Source: Candidatus Nitrosotenuis cloacae
Lineage (GTDB): Archaea; Thermoproteota; Nitrososphaeria; Nitrososphaerales; Nitrosopumilaceae
DNA length: 64,000 bases
Assembly (NCBI RefSeq): GCF_000955905.1
Contig: NZ_CP011097.1
Coordinates: forward strand, 693,957-757,956
Direction: 5' to 3'
Under the pieces are notes generated by a model, which had not been told where the DNA came from, made no database searches, and saw only the letters and a list, made by a program, of their open reading frames with translations. Position numbers and translations under genes: made by a program. This document shows, piece by piece, positions 8,796-16,340 of the stretch. Every line of letters begins with the position of its first letter. The first letter of the stretch is position 1.

Positions 8796-9173
8796 TACTT
8801 GTTTTGTAAACTCCTAATAGATAAAACCAACTTCGTAAGTCCATTAGGTGCATCATCTTATATTGTCAAGGTGATCTGAATGAAAATTCATAACACATTT
8901 ATTACGGAACTAGTTTTACCAAAAACCGGATTTTTAATTATAGAATTATAGAACTATAATTTTTTTTCCAAGAAAAAATGATCACAAAAAATATCAGAGT
9001 TATGAACTTGATTTTTTCTTTTCCCAATTATTCCCAATTATTTTCTATCTAACACATGACAAACCATTCCTAATTTTGGCAAATTATGTAGGAATGGTGT
9101 GGAAAATGAACATCTTTTACATTAAGAATATTTTTGTATAATCAAATTCACTTGACAATCATACATAGAGAAC
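8796..9173. other. AT-rich intergenic region with repeats between divergent provirus genes
   Basis: No gene is seen. The region holds a tandem 8-bp repeat AATTATAG (8936-8951) followed by its inverted copy CTATAATT (8954-8961), a tandem 10-bp duplication TTCCCAATTA (9021-9040), and a 10-bp inverted repeat ACCATTCCTA/TAGGAATGGT (9063-9098) with a 16-base loop. ATTGTCAAG near 8863 and its complement CTTGACAAT near 9152 stand towards the two divergent genes. The pattern resembles an operator or replication region of a mobile element, but no function can be assigned. Confidence 0.4.
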
Positions 9174-9542
9174 ATGAATAGTCAGGCACACTATTATCAA
9201 AATGCTCAAAACAAGTTAAATCCTCAAAGCAAATTACATTTAGTCCAAAACCCAATAAGGCACCATATTCGAATTATTCCATTGGATGCTCATTACACTA
9301 AAACCACAAGACCAGACCCAAGCTCAGAAGGAAAAACATACTCTGATCATACCTTACTAAAAAACACCATACACTGCTGTGACCAATTCAAGGAATTCTG
9401 CAAAAAGTTCCCAAGCTGGAGCTACGAATTAGGAAGATTCACCATCATTGATTCAATCACCTATGATTCCAATACGCAAACGCAAATCAACTATTGCCCA
9501 TTTTGCGGGCAGAAAATCAAATACAAGCAGGTAAAGTCCTAG
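9174..9542 (+). CDS. Small protein with C-terminal zinc knuckle (CPFCG)
   Basis: 122 residues. The N-terminal half is polar and rich in His, Asn and Gln. The C-terminus has paired cysteines: CCDQFKEFC near residue 66 and NYCPFCGQKIKY near residue 109, the latter typical of treble-clef or rubredoxin-like zinc knuckles. I do not recognise the family. It opens a run of small zinc-binding ORFs in the provirus-like region. Confidence 0.6.
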   Translation: MNSQAHYYQNAQNKLNPQSKLHLVQNPIRHHIRIIPLDAHYTKTTRPDPSSEGKTYSDHTLLKNTIHCCDQFKEFCKKFPSWSYELGRFTIIDSITYDSNTQTQINYCPFCGQKIKYKQVKS

Positions 9543-9712
9543 GCTATCTCGTTTTCACACTGTGTGGAGCATACTGGCTTTCCAAAGTTTCCCTCATATT
9601 CCCGTCCACAATGGACGCACTTTCTAAAGCTCATCAGAATCATTACGCATCCATCGCATATAATGTTGCACTAACATTGTTAAGTCGATATTATACAATC
9701 ATGGAATGGTGA
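9494..9712 (+). CDS. Possible small membrane ORF (doubtful)
   Basis: A 72-residue frame that overlaps the end of the preceding gene by 49 bp. The part after the overlap has one hydrophobic segment (VLGYLVFTLCGAYWL) and no recognised motif. Its TGA overlaps the GTG of the next small zinc protein (GTGA), an arrangement typical of coupled genes, which is the main argument that it is real. An ATG at 9611 would give a 33-residue version without the hydrophobic segment. The start is unresolved. Confidence 0.25.
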   Translation: MPILRAENQIQAGKVLGYLVFTLCGAYWLSKVSLIFPSTMDALSKAHQNHYASIAYNVALTLLSRYYTIMEW

Positions 9713-9858
9713 ATTTTCTGGCAAAATGCAGAATCTGTAATACTGAATTTGCCATACCCGACATGGGCCCATGCACGGACCTAGAGTACAAATCCTACAT
9801 TTCTGATTCAGGCTTTGTGTGCAAGTGCGGCAAAAACGATTGGACACTCATACCATAA
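9709..9858 (+). CDS. 49-residue zinc-ribbon microprotein
   Basis: Translation from GTG at 9709 gives 49 residues with CRIC near residue 7 and CKC near residue 38, plus a single Cys at 22: enough for one zinc site. The sequence ends GKNDWTLIP. It overlaps the stop of the preceding frame by four bases. A TATA-type promoter of its own is not obvious. The paired cysteines and coupling support it as a real gene of unknown function. Confidence 0.45.
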   Translation: MNFLAKCRICNTEFAIPDMGPCTDLEYKSYISDSGFVCKCGKNDWTLIP

Positions 9859-9902
9859 AATCAGGCGAACTTGTTTTATGCAATGAATGCCGTATTATAA
9901 CC

Positions 9903-10091
9903 ATGGTCCTAGTCTATGTCGGAATTGGAATTGCAGTACTGATTGCCATATTCTTATTCAAAAAGATACTCTCCTCATCGCCCTCCAATGCATTCAAGTT
10001 TGAGATATTTTGCAAAAAGTGCGGAGCAAAAACCGGCGGACTCAAATGCTCAAGGTGCGAGAGCTCCTCAAAAAAGCAAAACTGGAGATAA
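9903..10091 (+). CDS. Membrane-anchored zinc ribbon protein
   Basis: From ATG 9903 the product is 62 residues: a strong transmembrane helix at about 3-21, a short linker, then a zinc ribbon with FCKKCGAK and LKCSRCESS and a basic tail. The open frame extends upstream to a GTG at 9819, but that part overlaps the preceding gene and lacks a sensible start. The N-terminal helix would place the ribbon in the cytoplasm. Unknown function. Confidence 0.55.
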   Translation: MVLVYVGIGIAVLIAIFLFKKILSSSPSNAFKFEIFCKKCGAKTGGLKCSRCESSSKKQNWR

Positions 10092-10109
10092 TCTAGAAAA
10101 AAACGAGTT

Positions 10110-10430
10110 CTAAGGGATGATATAGTCTGCCCTTGCGTGAACTCTTTGCATGTATTGGCTGTCTGTTATTGCCGGCCTCAGATACGAGAACTGGATCACA
10201 TTACCTGGGCTTGCCTTGCAGTCAGCAACTGTTATCGGGTATCCGTTGCTTCCATCAACCACACATCCCCTTTCCGTTACTGCAATCACTGTTGCAGTCT
10301 CTGTAACACTGACTGGAATCCAGTGTGCTACTGGGGCTATGGTGGTGAGGACCAGTACAGAAAACACCGCAACGCCAAGTGATGTGAACAACACCCGAGG
10401 CGTCAGTACTTTTTGGACTTGTGTTTGCAT
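10110..10430 (-). CDS. Small exported or membrane-anchored protein
   Basis: 106 residues. A basic N-terminus is followed by one hydrophobic segment (about 14-36), a signal anchor or signal peptide. The remaining 70 residues form a small beta-rich extracellular domain with two cysteines (RGCVVDG and ADCKAS, about 15 residues apart) that could form a disulphide. No family is recognised. It converges on the zinc-ribbon gene that ends at 10091. Confidence 0.6.
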   Translation of the reverse strand: MQTQVQKVLTPRVLFTSLGVAVFSVLVLTTIAPVAHWIPVSVTETATVIAVTERGCVVDGSNGYPITVADCKASPGNVIQFSYLRPAITDSQYMQRVHARADYIIP

Positions 10431-10564
10431 GTTTTATTCCTCGGGTAATAATACGTGATTGTCTCTTAAAAGCACAGCGATGATCTCACCAACTAGTGCT
10501 AATCATATCAAAAAAACAAAACTAGAAATTACCCATTTTACATTCTCAAAAAGATTTTTGCACT

Positions 10565-10909
10565 TTATTTTACATCAGATGATGGCGGATTGATTGACCA
10601 AAAAAACATCATCAGACACAATGGTATCATGCAAACTATACCAGCTATAACAAACACGACATAGTATCCAGAGTGCAATCCCGGAACCAGCGGCCCGGGA
10701 AATACTGCATAGGCCCAGACAAATATCACAAAGCCTACGATTAGTTTGTTTTTTCGTATGATCTGCTTCCAAGACAGTTTTGCCTTTTTGATATAGCATT
10801 TTTTGCATCGTGTATGGTCATCTGTCATGCATGATGTGCATACTGTCTTTGAGCAAAAGTAGCATTTCCTGTCCCCAAATGCAGAGCTGCAAAATTCACA
10901 GATTCCCAA
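10565..10909 (-). CDS. Double zinc finger, two-TM membrane protein
   Basis: 114 residues from a TTG start. The first 40 residues contain four cysteine pairs (CEFC, CYFC, CTSC, CKKC) with an intervening His, resembling a B-box or cross-brace fold that binds two zinc ions. Two transmembrane helices follow (about 57-74 and 80-105). Membrane-tethered zinc fingers of this build are common in archaea, mostly of unknown role; protein-protein contact is more likely than DNA binding. Confidence 0.6.
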   Translation of the reverse strand: MGICEFCSSAFGDRKCYFCSKTVCTSCMTDDHTRCKKCYIKKAKLSWKQIIRKNKLIVGFVIFVWAYAVFPGPLVPGLHSGYYVVFVIAGIVCMIPLCLMMFFWSINPPSSDVK

Positions 10910-10986
10910 TTACATCAATTGGGGTTTGCAGTTTATCTTTTTTTGGTATTGTTGAATAACACCAGATTAAAAAGCACGTAGTCACC

Positions 10987-11196
10987 ATGGCTCACGTGGC
11001 AAAACCACTTGATAACACATTAGAAGCATTTCAAAATATTGAAGATGCAATATCCGACATTAGATCACAGAAAAATGTCATGACCAATCCAGCAATGATT
11101 TCAGATTATGATAAAATATTGGCCTATCTGGAAAAAGCATCAGATGATTTAATCAATGCGATTGTGATATTTCGGAGACATGAAGGGTCTCTGTAA
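10987..11196 (+). CDS. Small helical protein, unknown function
   Basis: 69 residues, all predicted helical and amphipathic, with no cysteines and no membrane segment. The ATG lies in a good context and the frame shows a normal conserved-type composition. The 3' end overlaps a convergent small ORF by 44 bp. I do not recognise it. Confidence 0.55.
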   Translation: MAHVAKPLDNTLEAFQNIEDAISDIRSQKNVMTNPAMISDYDKILAYLEKASDDLINAIVIFRRHEGSL

Positions 11197-11323
11197 ATGC
11201 GTCCATTGTTCCCAAATAGTTGCAATTCTTGCACAGATAAAACATAGTGCCGTTTGAATGACTTACAAACTCTTGGGGTTCTGCTTTTGGGCAGTTTGGC
11301 CTTCTGGAACCGTGTCTGTTCAT
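11153..11323 (-). CDS. 56-residue zinc-binding microprotein, leaderless
   Basis: Reading the complement from ATG at 11323 gives 56 residues beginning MNRHGSRRPNCPK, with CKNCNYLG near residue 31. The Cys at 11, the CxxC pair and nearby His residues could hold one zinc. An archaeal TATA box (CTTTTATACC) lies about 27 bases upstream of the ATG, which fits a leaderless transcript. It overlaps the preceding plus-strand gene tail to tail. Confidence 0.45.
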   Translation of the reverse strand: MNRHGSRRPNCPKAEPQEFVSHSNGTMFYLCKNCNYLGTMDAFTETLHVSEISQSH

Positions 11324-11395
11324 GCTCTCTTGTTGTGAAATTGGTATAAAAGGATGAAACCTCTCTAGTTCAAAGAATTGAACTAATGAATTTGA

Positions 11396-12676
11396 CTATG
11401 GTGAAAGTCGCTCTGGGTCTCGAGGATACAGAACAACTTCGCGCACATTATCAGTACCAATGATTACTGTCATCAGTCTGTCAAGGCCCATTCCCCAACC
11501 AGAGTGAGGCGGCATGCCCCAATCAAATGCACGAAGGTGGTCCTCAAATGATGCAGGGTCCAATCCTTGTTCTGCAATTCGTGCCTTGAGAGTACTAGGA
11601 TCGTGCAGCCTTCTGCCACCTGATGATAATTCCAGATACCCATATTGCAGATCAAATGAGCGAGAAATTTTTGGGTCATCGTCCCTTGGATGGATGTAAA
11701 ATGGCTTGAGACTCATGGGCCAATCAAGCAAAAAGAAAAGCCCCGGATGTGACTCGCCGACTAGTTTTAAGTGCGAGTCCATCAAGTCATCGCCAAATTT
11801 TAGGTCAATTCCCTTTTGTGATAATTCTGATATTATCTGCGAATATGTTATTCTATCAAACGGTGTTTTTGGAACTTCTAGTTTTCGCTCCAATATGGCA
11901 AGCTCTGTCTGGCAGTTTGCAATCACATCTTTGAACACTTGGACCACCAAGTCCTCTAGGATTTGTATCACATCGGTATAGTCCATAAATGCGGCTTCCA
12001 AGTCTATTGATGTAAATTCAGATAAATGACGACCAGTGTGGGATTTTTCTGCGCGATAAAACGATGCTATCTCAAAGACTCGCTCAAGACCAATAGTCAT
12101 TTGCTCTTTGTATAGTTGTGGTGATTGTGCCAAGTATGCTTTTTTGCCAAAATATTCCAGCGAGAACAGGTTTGCACCACCCTCGCTTGCACTGCCAATT
12201 ATTTTTGGTGTTGTGATTTCGATGAATCGTTTTTCCAAAAATGTCTTGCGCAATGATGCCAACACAGTAGAGCGAATCTTGAAAATGGCAGCCACTCGCT
12301 GGTTGCGCAAATCCAGCGCACGAGAATTTAGTCGATTATCAATGTTTGATTCCAGTCTGCCGATTGGGTCAATTGGCAATGGATGGACCGCCTTGGTCAA
12401 AATGTCAATTGCCTCGGCTTTGATCTCATATGCAAAGTCACGCGCCTTGGTTCCTTGGACCACTCCCTGCACCATGATCACTGTCTGGCGCGTCAGATCT
12501 TCAGGCAGTGCAATGTCTTTGACTATAATTTGGGCAAGACCGGTAACATCACGCACAGTCAAAAATGACATTTTGCCCAGTTTGCGCAGGTCTTCTACCC
12601 AGCCGCCAATTACTACTTGCTTTCCTTCTAGTGATATTGAAATCTGGTCAATGTCATGGGTTTTTTTGAACTTCAT
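11396..12676 (-). CDS. aspS: Aspartyl-tRNA synthetase, archaeal type
   Basis: 426 residues, the short archaeal form. An N-terminal OB-fold anticodon-binding domain (about 1-100, with VVIGGWVEDLRKLGKMSF) precedes the class II catalytic core. Motif 2 is seen as FRAE...HLSEFT near residue 205 and motif 3 as GWGMGLDRL near residue 398. It charges tRNA-Asp, and archaeal forms may also charge tRNA-Asn where AsnRS is absent; that cannot be judged here. The ATG overlaps the stop of the upstream KH-type gene by four bases, so the two are co-translated. Confidence 0.95.
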   Translation of the reverse strand: MKFKKTHDIDQISISLEGKQVVIGGWVEDLRKLGKMSFLTVRDVTGLAQIIVKDIALPEDLTRQTVIMVQGVVQGTKARDFAYEIKAEAIDILTKAVHPLPIDPIGRLESNIDNRLNSRALDLRNQRVAAIFKIRSTVLASLRKTFLEKRFIEITTPKIIGSASEGGANLFSLEYFGKKAYLAQSPQLYKEQMTIGLERVFEIASFYRAEKSHTGRHLSEFTSIDLEAAFMDYTDVIQILEDLVVQVFKDVIANCQTELAILERKLEVPKTPFDRITYSQIISELSQKGIDLKFGDDLMDSHLKLVGESHPGLFFLLDWPMSLKPFYIHPRDDDPKISRSFDLQYGYLELSSGGRRLHDPSTLKARIAEQGLDPASFEDHLRAFDWGMPPHSGWGMGLDRLMTVIIGTDNVREVVLYPRDPERLSP

Positions 12677-13185
12677 TTCTTTTCCTCAAACTCTATTACC
12701 AAATCCAGCTGGCGCAGCTCTTTTACAATCTTTGCTACCTGGATTACATCTATTGGGAATCTACTGGTGTATTTGCCGGATATTATGGCCTTTGTCTTTT
12801 GCAGCCCGCCTGGTGCCCATACAGCATTAATCGATAATAATTTGGCTGGAAAGAACAAGTCCTCGATGAATTTTCTATCCGATGCCTCTGATTCTACTAA
12901 CCAGAGTTTGCCAGAGAACTCGCCAGACAATGCTCTGTATAGGGTACGGCTTTTTCTGGTGGACTCGATGTCTGATTTGGACAGGTACATTATATTATTG
13001 AGGCCGATTTGGCGGCATGAATTTAGCGAAAACTTGTCGATTTCTGGAATTGTTTTGGCAAGCTTGGCAAGCTTCATTGACGCATCAACGTCTGCTTTGG
13101 TCAGCTGTCCTGACTCTAGCTTTGATTCACACTGGGGACAAAGAACGGAATTTTTTGCATCAAATGTACAGATTGGGACTTGCAA
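12673..13185 (-). CDS. Zinc-finger plus KH-like RNA-binding protein (NusA-like?)
   Basis: 170 residues. The N-terminus has one Cys and a CPQC pair (PIC...LCPQC) that could form a zinc site. The C-terminal half, from about residue 105, resembles a KH fold (FIEDLFFPAKLL then NAVWAPGGLQKTKAIISGKY), similar in outline to archaeal NusA-like KH proteins. It is coupled to aspS, which favours a role with RNA or translation. The NusA link is a guess from the fold pattern. Confidence 0.65.
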   Translation of the reverse strand: MQVPICTFDAKNSVLCPQCESKLESGQLTKADVDASMKLAKLAKTIPEIDKFSLNSCRQIGLNNIMYLSKSDIESTRKSRTLYRALSGEFSGKLWLVESEASDRKFIEDLFFPAKLLSINAVWAPGGLQKTKAIISGKYTSRFPIDVIQVAKIVKELRQLDLVIEFEEKK

Positions 13186-13244
13186 TGTATCGAATCAAAA
13201 TAAAACAAAGTTAAATGTTGCCCCTGATCCAAATTATTAGATCC

Positions 13245-14180
13245 ATGAGTTTTCTGTCCGTACAAGATCTAAACACGATATATCATTCCGACAAAGGACC
13301 AGTCCGAGCAGTGCAAAACGTCTCGTTTTCTATTGATGATGGCGAATCTGTGGGTGTGGTGGGCGAATCAGCATGCGGCAAAAGCACGCTAGGCCTATCA
13401 ATAATTAGGACCATTCCAGGAGGCGTGATACAATCCGGCAAAATCCTCCTGGATGGCGTTTCTATTTTGGATTTGCCAAATTCCGAGTTTGACTCGCAAT
13501 ATAGGTGGAAGAAAATTGCAATGATCTTCCAAGGTGCCATGAACTCACTGGACCCAGTTTATACAATATCTCAGCAATTTTCCGATGTTCTAAAGCAGCA
13601 CAAATCCCAAGATAATCACCAAGCCCTGATGAAATCCGCATTATCCGAAGTTGGACTGGATGAATCGGTCCTAAAAAAATATCCTCACGAGCTTTCTGGT
13701 GGAATGAAGCAGCGAGTTATAATTGCAATGGCCTTACTATTGCACCCAAAGCTAGTCATTGCCGATGAGCCAACAACCGCACTGGATGTCCTAATACAAT
13801 CACAAATTCTGAACCTCTTCAAGTCACTAAAAAAACAAGGAGTCTCTTTTGTTGTAATATCACATGATCTGGCGGTAATATCAGAGATTTGTGAAAAAAT
13901 AGGAATCATGTATGCAGGACAAATGGTAGAGTTTGGAGCATCACACCAAATCCTTCAAAACCCAAAACACCCATACACAAAGGCGCTAATCCAGTCAATC
14001 CCTAGATTACACGACACCAAAAAGCCACAATACATACCTGGCAGCCCACCTAGCCTTCAAAACCCAAAGCCCGGCTGCCAATTCGCAGACAGATGCAAGG
14101 ATGTCATGGATAAATGCAAGCAAGACCCGATTCTAACTAAAACCGACTCGGGCTATGTGCAGTGCTGGCTCTATGAATAA
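13245..14180 (+). CDS. Peptide-type (Opp/Dpp) ABC transporter ATP-binding protein
   Basis: From ATG 13245 the protein has 311 residues. Walker A is GESACGKST, the signature is LSGGMKQRV, Walker B is LVIADEPTTALD, and the switch His is in VISHDLAV. The C-terminal cysteine-containing extension (CQFADRCK...C...C) is the oligopeptide/dipeptide-type domain. No permease or substrate-binding gene is adjacent, so its membrane partner must be elsewhere. An ATG ten codons upstream is an alternative start. The end overlaps the convergent DUF6659-like gene by 10 bp. Confidence 0.9.
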   Translation: MSFLSVQDLNTIYHSDKGPVRAVQNVSFSIDDGESVGVVGESACGKSTLGLSIIRTIPGGVIQSGKILLDGVSILDLPNSEFDSQYRWKKIAMIFQGAMNSLDPVYTISQQFSDVLKQHKSQDNHQALMKSALSEVGLDESVLKKYPHELSGGMKQRVIIAMALLLHPKLVIADEPTTALDVLIQSQILNLFKSLKKQGVSFVVISHDLAVISEICEKIGIMYAGQMVEFGASHQILQNPKHPYTKALIQSIPRLHDTKKPQYIPGSPPSLQNPKPGCQFADRCKDVMDKCKQDPILTKTDSGYVQCWLYE

Positions 14181-14545
14181 CTCTTCACAATAGGAAAGCA
14201 CGAATCGATAATTCGCAATACCTCGGATCGAATGACCTTTCTGTCAATTGATACCCAGACCCGGTATTTTTTTATCGTAAATGATATGGTTTGTACCTTT
14301 TCGCGCTCCTCCCACGCAAACTGGATCTTTCCCAGTGCTTTATCGAACTTGCTCTCCATGTCTGTTTTGATTGCAATGTGGGAGAACTGGTTTTTTGTAG
14401 CAGTCGAGTCCAACAATGGTGCTAGCTTGTCGCGCCTTTTGTAGGCCAAAAGATTACCATCTGAATTAATTATTCCAACAAATCTAATGTATGGGCTGAT
14501 TCCAGTTATTCTATCACAGATTACCTCGAGCTCTTTTTTTGCCAT
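14171..14545 (-). CDS. DUF6659-like thaumarchaeal small domain protein (copy A)
   Basis: 124 residues. The central pattern IRFVGIINSDGNLLA, then a helical charged block, then LGKIQFAWEEREKVQTISF and a hydrophobic strand, matches two other genes in this window (47842 and 55635) position by position. The layout recalls roadblock/longin-like dimer domains, but that is inference. The family is common in thaumarchaeal genomes and has no known function. This copy is the most divergent of the three. Confidence 0.7.
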   Translation of the reverse strand: MAKKELEVICDRITGISPYIRFVGIINSDGNLLAYKRRDKLAPLLDSTATKNQFSHIAIKTDMESKFDKALGKIQFAWEEREKVQTISFTIKKYRVWVSIDRKVIRSEVLRIIDSCFPIVKSYS

Positions 14546-14624
14546 TTTCCTTGATTGTGTAATTACCGTATTTTAATATCGCCCTCTATAATGGCTTAAT
14601 AATCATCGACCATTCCGAATTCTA

Positions 14625-15254
14625 TTGGATTTATCTGTAATCTTTCCATTTGCTGATGAAATAGGTTATGTCGGGTTGGCCTTGGTCAGCTTTTTTGGCT
14701 CACTGATTCCGTTTGTTCCATTGCCTTCATTCATCTTTTTGGCTACCATGTCGGCAGGCGAGAAATTCAACATTCACTATTTGGCGCTAATTGCGGCAAT
14801 CACATCTACGGTAGCAAAGCAGATCATATTTCTAATATCATATGAGGGAAGGCGAATAATCAACGAAAAGACTCGAGCCAGAATGAAACCATTTGAGAGA
14901 CTAGTAAAGCGATATGGCGCAGCGGCCGCATTTGTGGCAGCAGCTACTCCAATTCCGGATGATCTGATTTATGTTCCATTGGGGCTGGCAAAGTATAACC
15001 CAGTCAGATTTTTCATTGCCACCTTGGTAGGCAAGATAATTCTGTGCTATGTGATAGTGCTGATTGCGCATTATTTTGGAATGAACTATGTAGATCCGTT
15101 CTTGGAGGACATTAAAGATCCGACCGTGATTTATGTTGGATTTGCCGCATTTGTGGCAATAATGGTGGGCTCTGTGTTTTTGGTGTTGCGCCTAAACTGG
15201 GAGCGACTCTTGGGCAGGTTTGCCCCCTGGACTATACAAAAAGACGACGACTAG
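14625..15254 (+). CDS. DedA/VTT-family membrane protein
   Basis: 209 residues from TTG, with about five hydrophobic segments. There is a re-entrant, proline-containing motif (FGSLIPFVPLPSFIFLA, about 24-40) and a second conserved part AAATPIPDDLIYVPLG near residue 105, as in the SNARE-associated/VTT/DedA family of lipid scramblases and membrane-potential proteins. The DDL pair and the glycine fit the family's conserved second re-entrant loop. The 3' end overlaps the Mpg gene by four bases. Confidence 0.8.
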   Translation: MDLSVIFPFADEIGYVGLALVSFFGSLIPFVPLPSFIFLATMSAGEKFNIHYLALIAAITSTVAKQIIFLISYEGRRIINEKTRARMKPFERLVKRYGAAAAFVAAATPIPDDLIYVPLGLAKYNPVRFFIATLVGKIILCYVIVLIAHYFGMNYVDPFLEDIKDPTVIYVGFAAFVAIMVGSVFLVLRLNWERLLGRFAPWTIQKDDD

Positions 15255-15802
15255 ACACTGAAATTCCATTTTTTGTCCAGCCCCACTTTGATTCCAATTC
15301 TTGGGGCTGAGCGTATCTTTGATACTTTGATTCCCTCTGTGATGTATAGGGAATCAGATTCTATCAAGTCCTCACCGTATTGTTTTTTTGTTATGTCTAG
15401 CGCAATGGCAAGTTTTGCAGGACCATTTGCCAGATTTGCCAGGTCTTTGCTTTTCCTGTTTTTCATCATTATATCGATGCCGTCTTGGGGTTTAATCGCT
15501 CGAATCAAAACCGCACCAGCAGAATAGTTTTTGTTTCTTGCAACAACATTCATGCAGTGATACATTCCATATGTGAAATACACATAGGCACAGCCAACCT
15601 TTCCAAACATTGCCTGGTTTCTTGGAGTGATTGTATGGTGTGCATGGCTTGCAGGATCATCTGATTGTCTGTATGCCTCAGTTTCCGTAATTATTCCAGA
15701 TATGGTGGTTTTACCTATTTTCCGCACTAGTGTCTTTCCCAGTAATTGGCGCGCAACCTTGACTGTATCCTGCAAATAAAACCCTCTGTCTAGTCTATCC
15801 AT
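15251..15802 (-). CDS. mpg: DNA-3-methyladenine glycosylase (AAG/MPG type)
   Basis: 183 residues, the short microbial length of the AAG family. It has LLGKTLVRK, the catalytic ETEAYRQSDDPASHA region (the first Glu is the general base), YFTYGMYHCMNVV and GAVLIRAI, all hallmark motifs. It removes alkylated purines as the first base-excision step. It overlaps the upstream UDG gene by eight bases, so both glycosylases are made from one transcript. Confidence 0.94.
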   Translation of the reverse strand: MDRLDRGFYLQDTVKVARQLLGKTLVRKIGKTTISGIITETEAYRQSDDPASHAHHTITPRNQAMFGKVGCAYVYFTYGMYHCMNVVARNKNYSAGAVLIRAIKPQDGIDIMMKNRKSKDLANLANGPAKLAIALDITKKQYGEDLIESDSLYITEGIKVSKIRSAPRIGIKVGLDKKWNFSV

Positions 15803-16340
15803 GACTTGCTAGTTTTGCAAGAGTTGCAATGTCTTTTTCAAATGTTGCGGCCAGTTCCTGATTGTATATTATTGCGGCAGGATGAAACGTCAAAAAGAAT
15901 TTCTTGCCATCTTTTTCTATTATTTTTCCCCGATGTTTTGTAATTTCACCTTGGCCCAAAACAGAATTGCTGGCAGTGTTTCCCAAAATACAGATTATCT
16001 CTGGCTTGATGGTATTGATTTCCGCCTCTAAGTATTGATGGCATGATTCTCGTTCTGACTCTGTTGGGACGCGGTTGTTTGGGGGACGGCACTTTACCAC
16101 ATTTGTAATGTATATGGAGTCTCGTGCAATGCCATTTTTTGCCAGCGCATCGGATAGTTTCTTTCCAGCCGAGCCAACAAATGGCTCACCCTGCATGTCT
16201 TCGGTTCTGCCCGGCGCCTCGCCAATAAAGATTATCTTGGCATTTGGGTTGCCTTTGCCTGGCACTGCATTGGTACGAGTCTTGCATAATTCACACTTTG
16301 TACATGTTTTCACTGATTCCCGTATGTCTTCTATGGTCAT
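15795..16340 (-). CDS. Uracil-DNA glycosylase, family 4 (4Fe-4S)
   Basis: 181 residues. Cysteines CTKCELC at the N-terminus, with CRPPNNRVPT and one further Cys near residue 103, match the iron-sulphur ligands of family 4 UDG. Motif 1 is GEAPGRTEDMQGEPFVGSAG, motif 2 is LTFHPAAI near the C-terminus. It removes uracil from DNA. The stop overlaps mpg and the start overlaps tldD by four bases. Confidence 0.94.
   Translation of the reverse strand: MTIEDIRESVKTCTKCELCKTRTNAVPGKGNPNAKIIFIGEAPGRTEDMQGEPFVGSAGKKLSDALAKNGIARDSIYITNVVKCRPPNNRVPTESERESCHQYLEAEINTIKPEIICILGNTASNSVLGQGEITKHRGKIIEKDGKKFFLTFHPAAIIYNQELAATFEKDIATLAKLASHG

Noticed and set aside
8861-9160. ATTGTCAAG/CTTGACAAT pair as a common operator for the divergent provirus genes
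   Set aside because: Distances to the two starts differ strongly (about 66 and 14 bases); nine bases of match can be chance.
9494-9712. 72-residue frame as a confident gene
   Set aside because: It overlaps another gene, and its start is unclear; listed only at low confidence because of the GTGA overlap.
10150-10458. Plus-strand frames (81 and 102 residues) opposite the exported protein gene
   Set aside because: They mirror the minus-strand gene, which has a clear signal segment and start.
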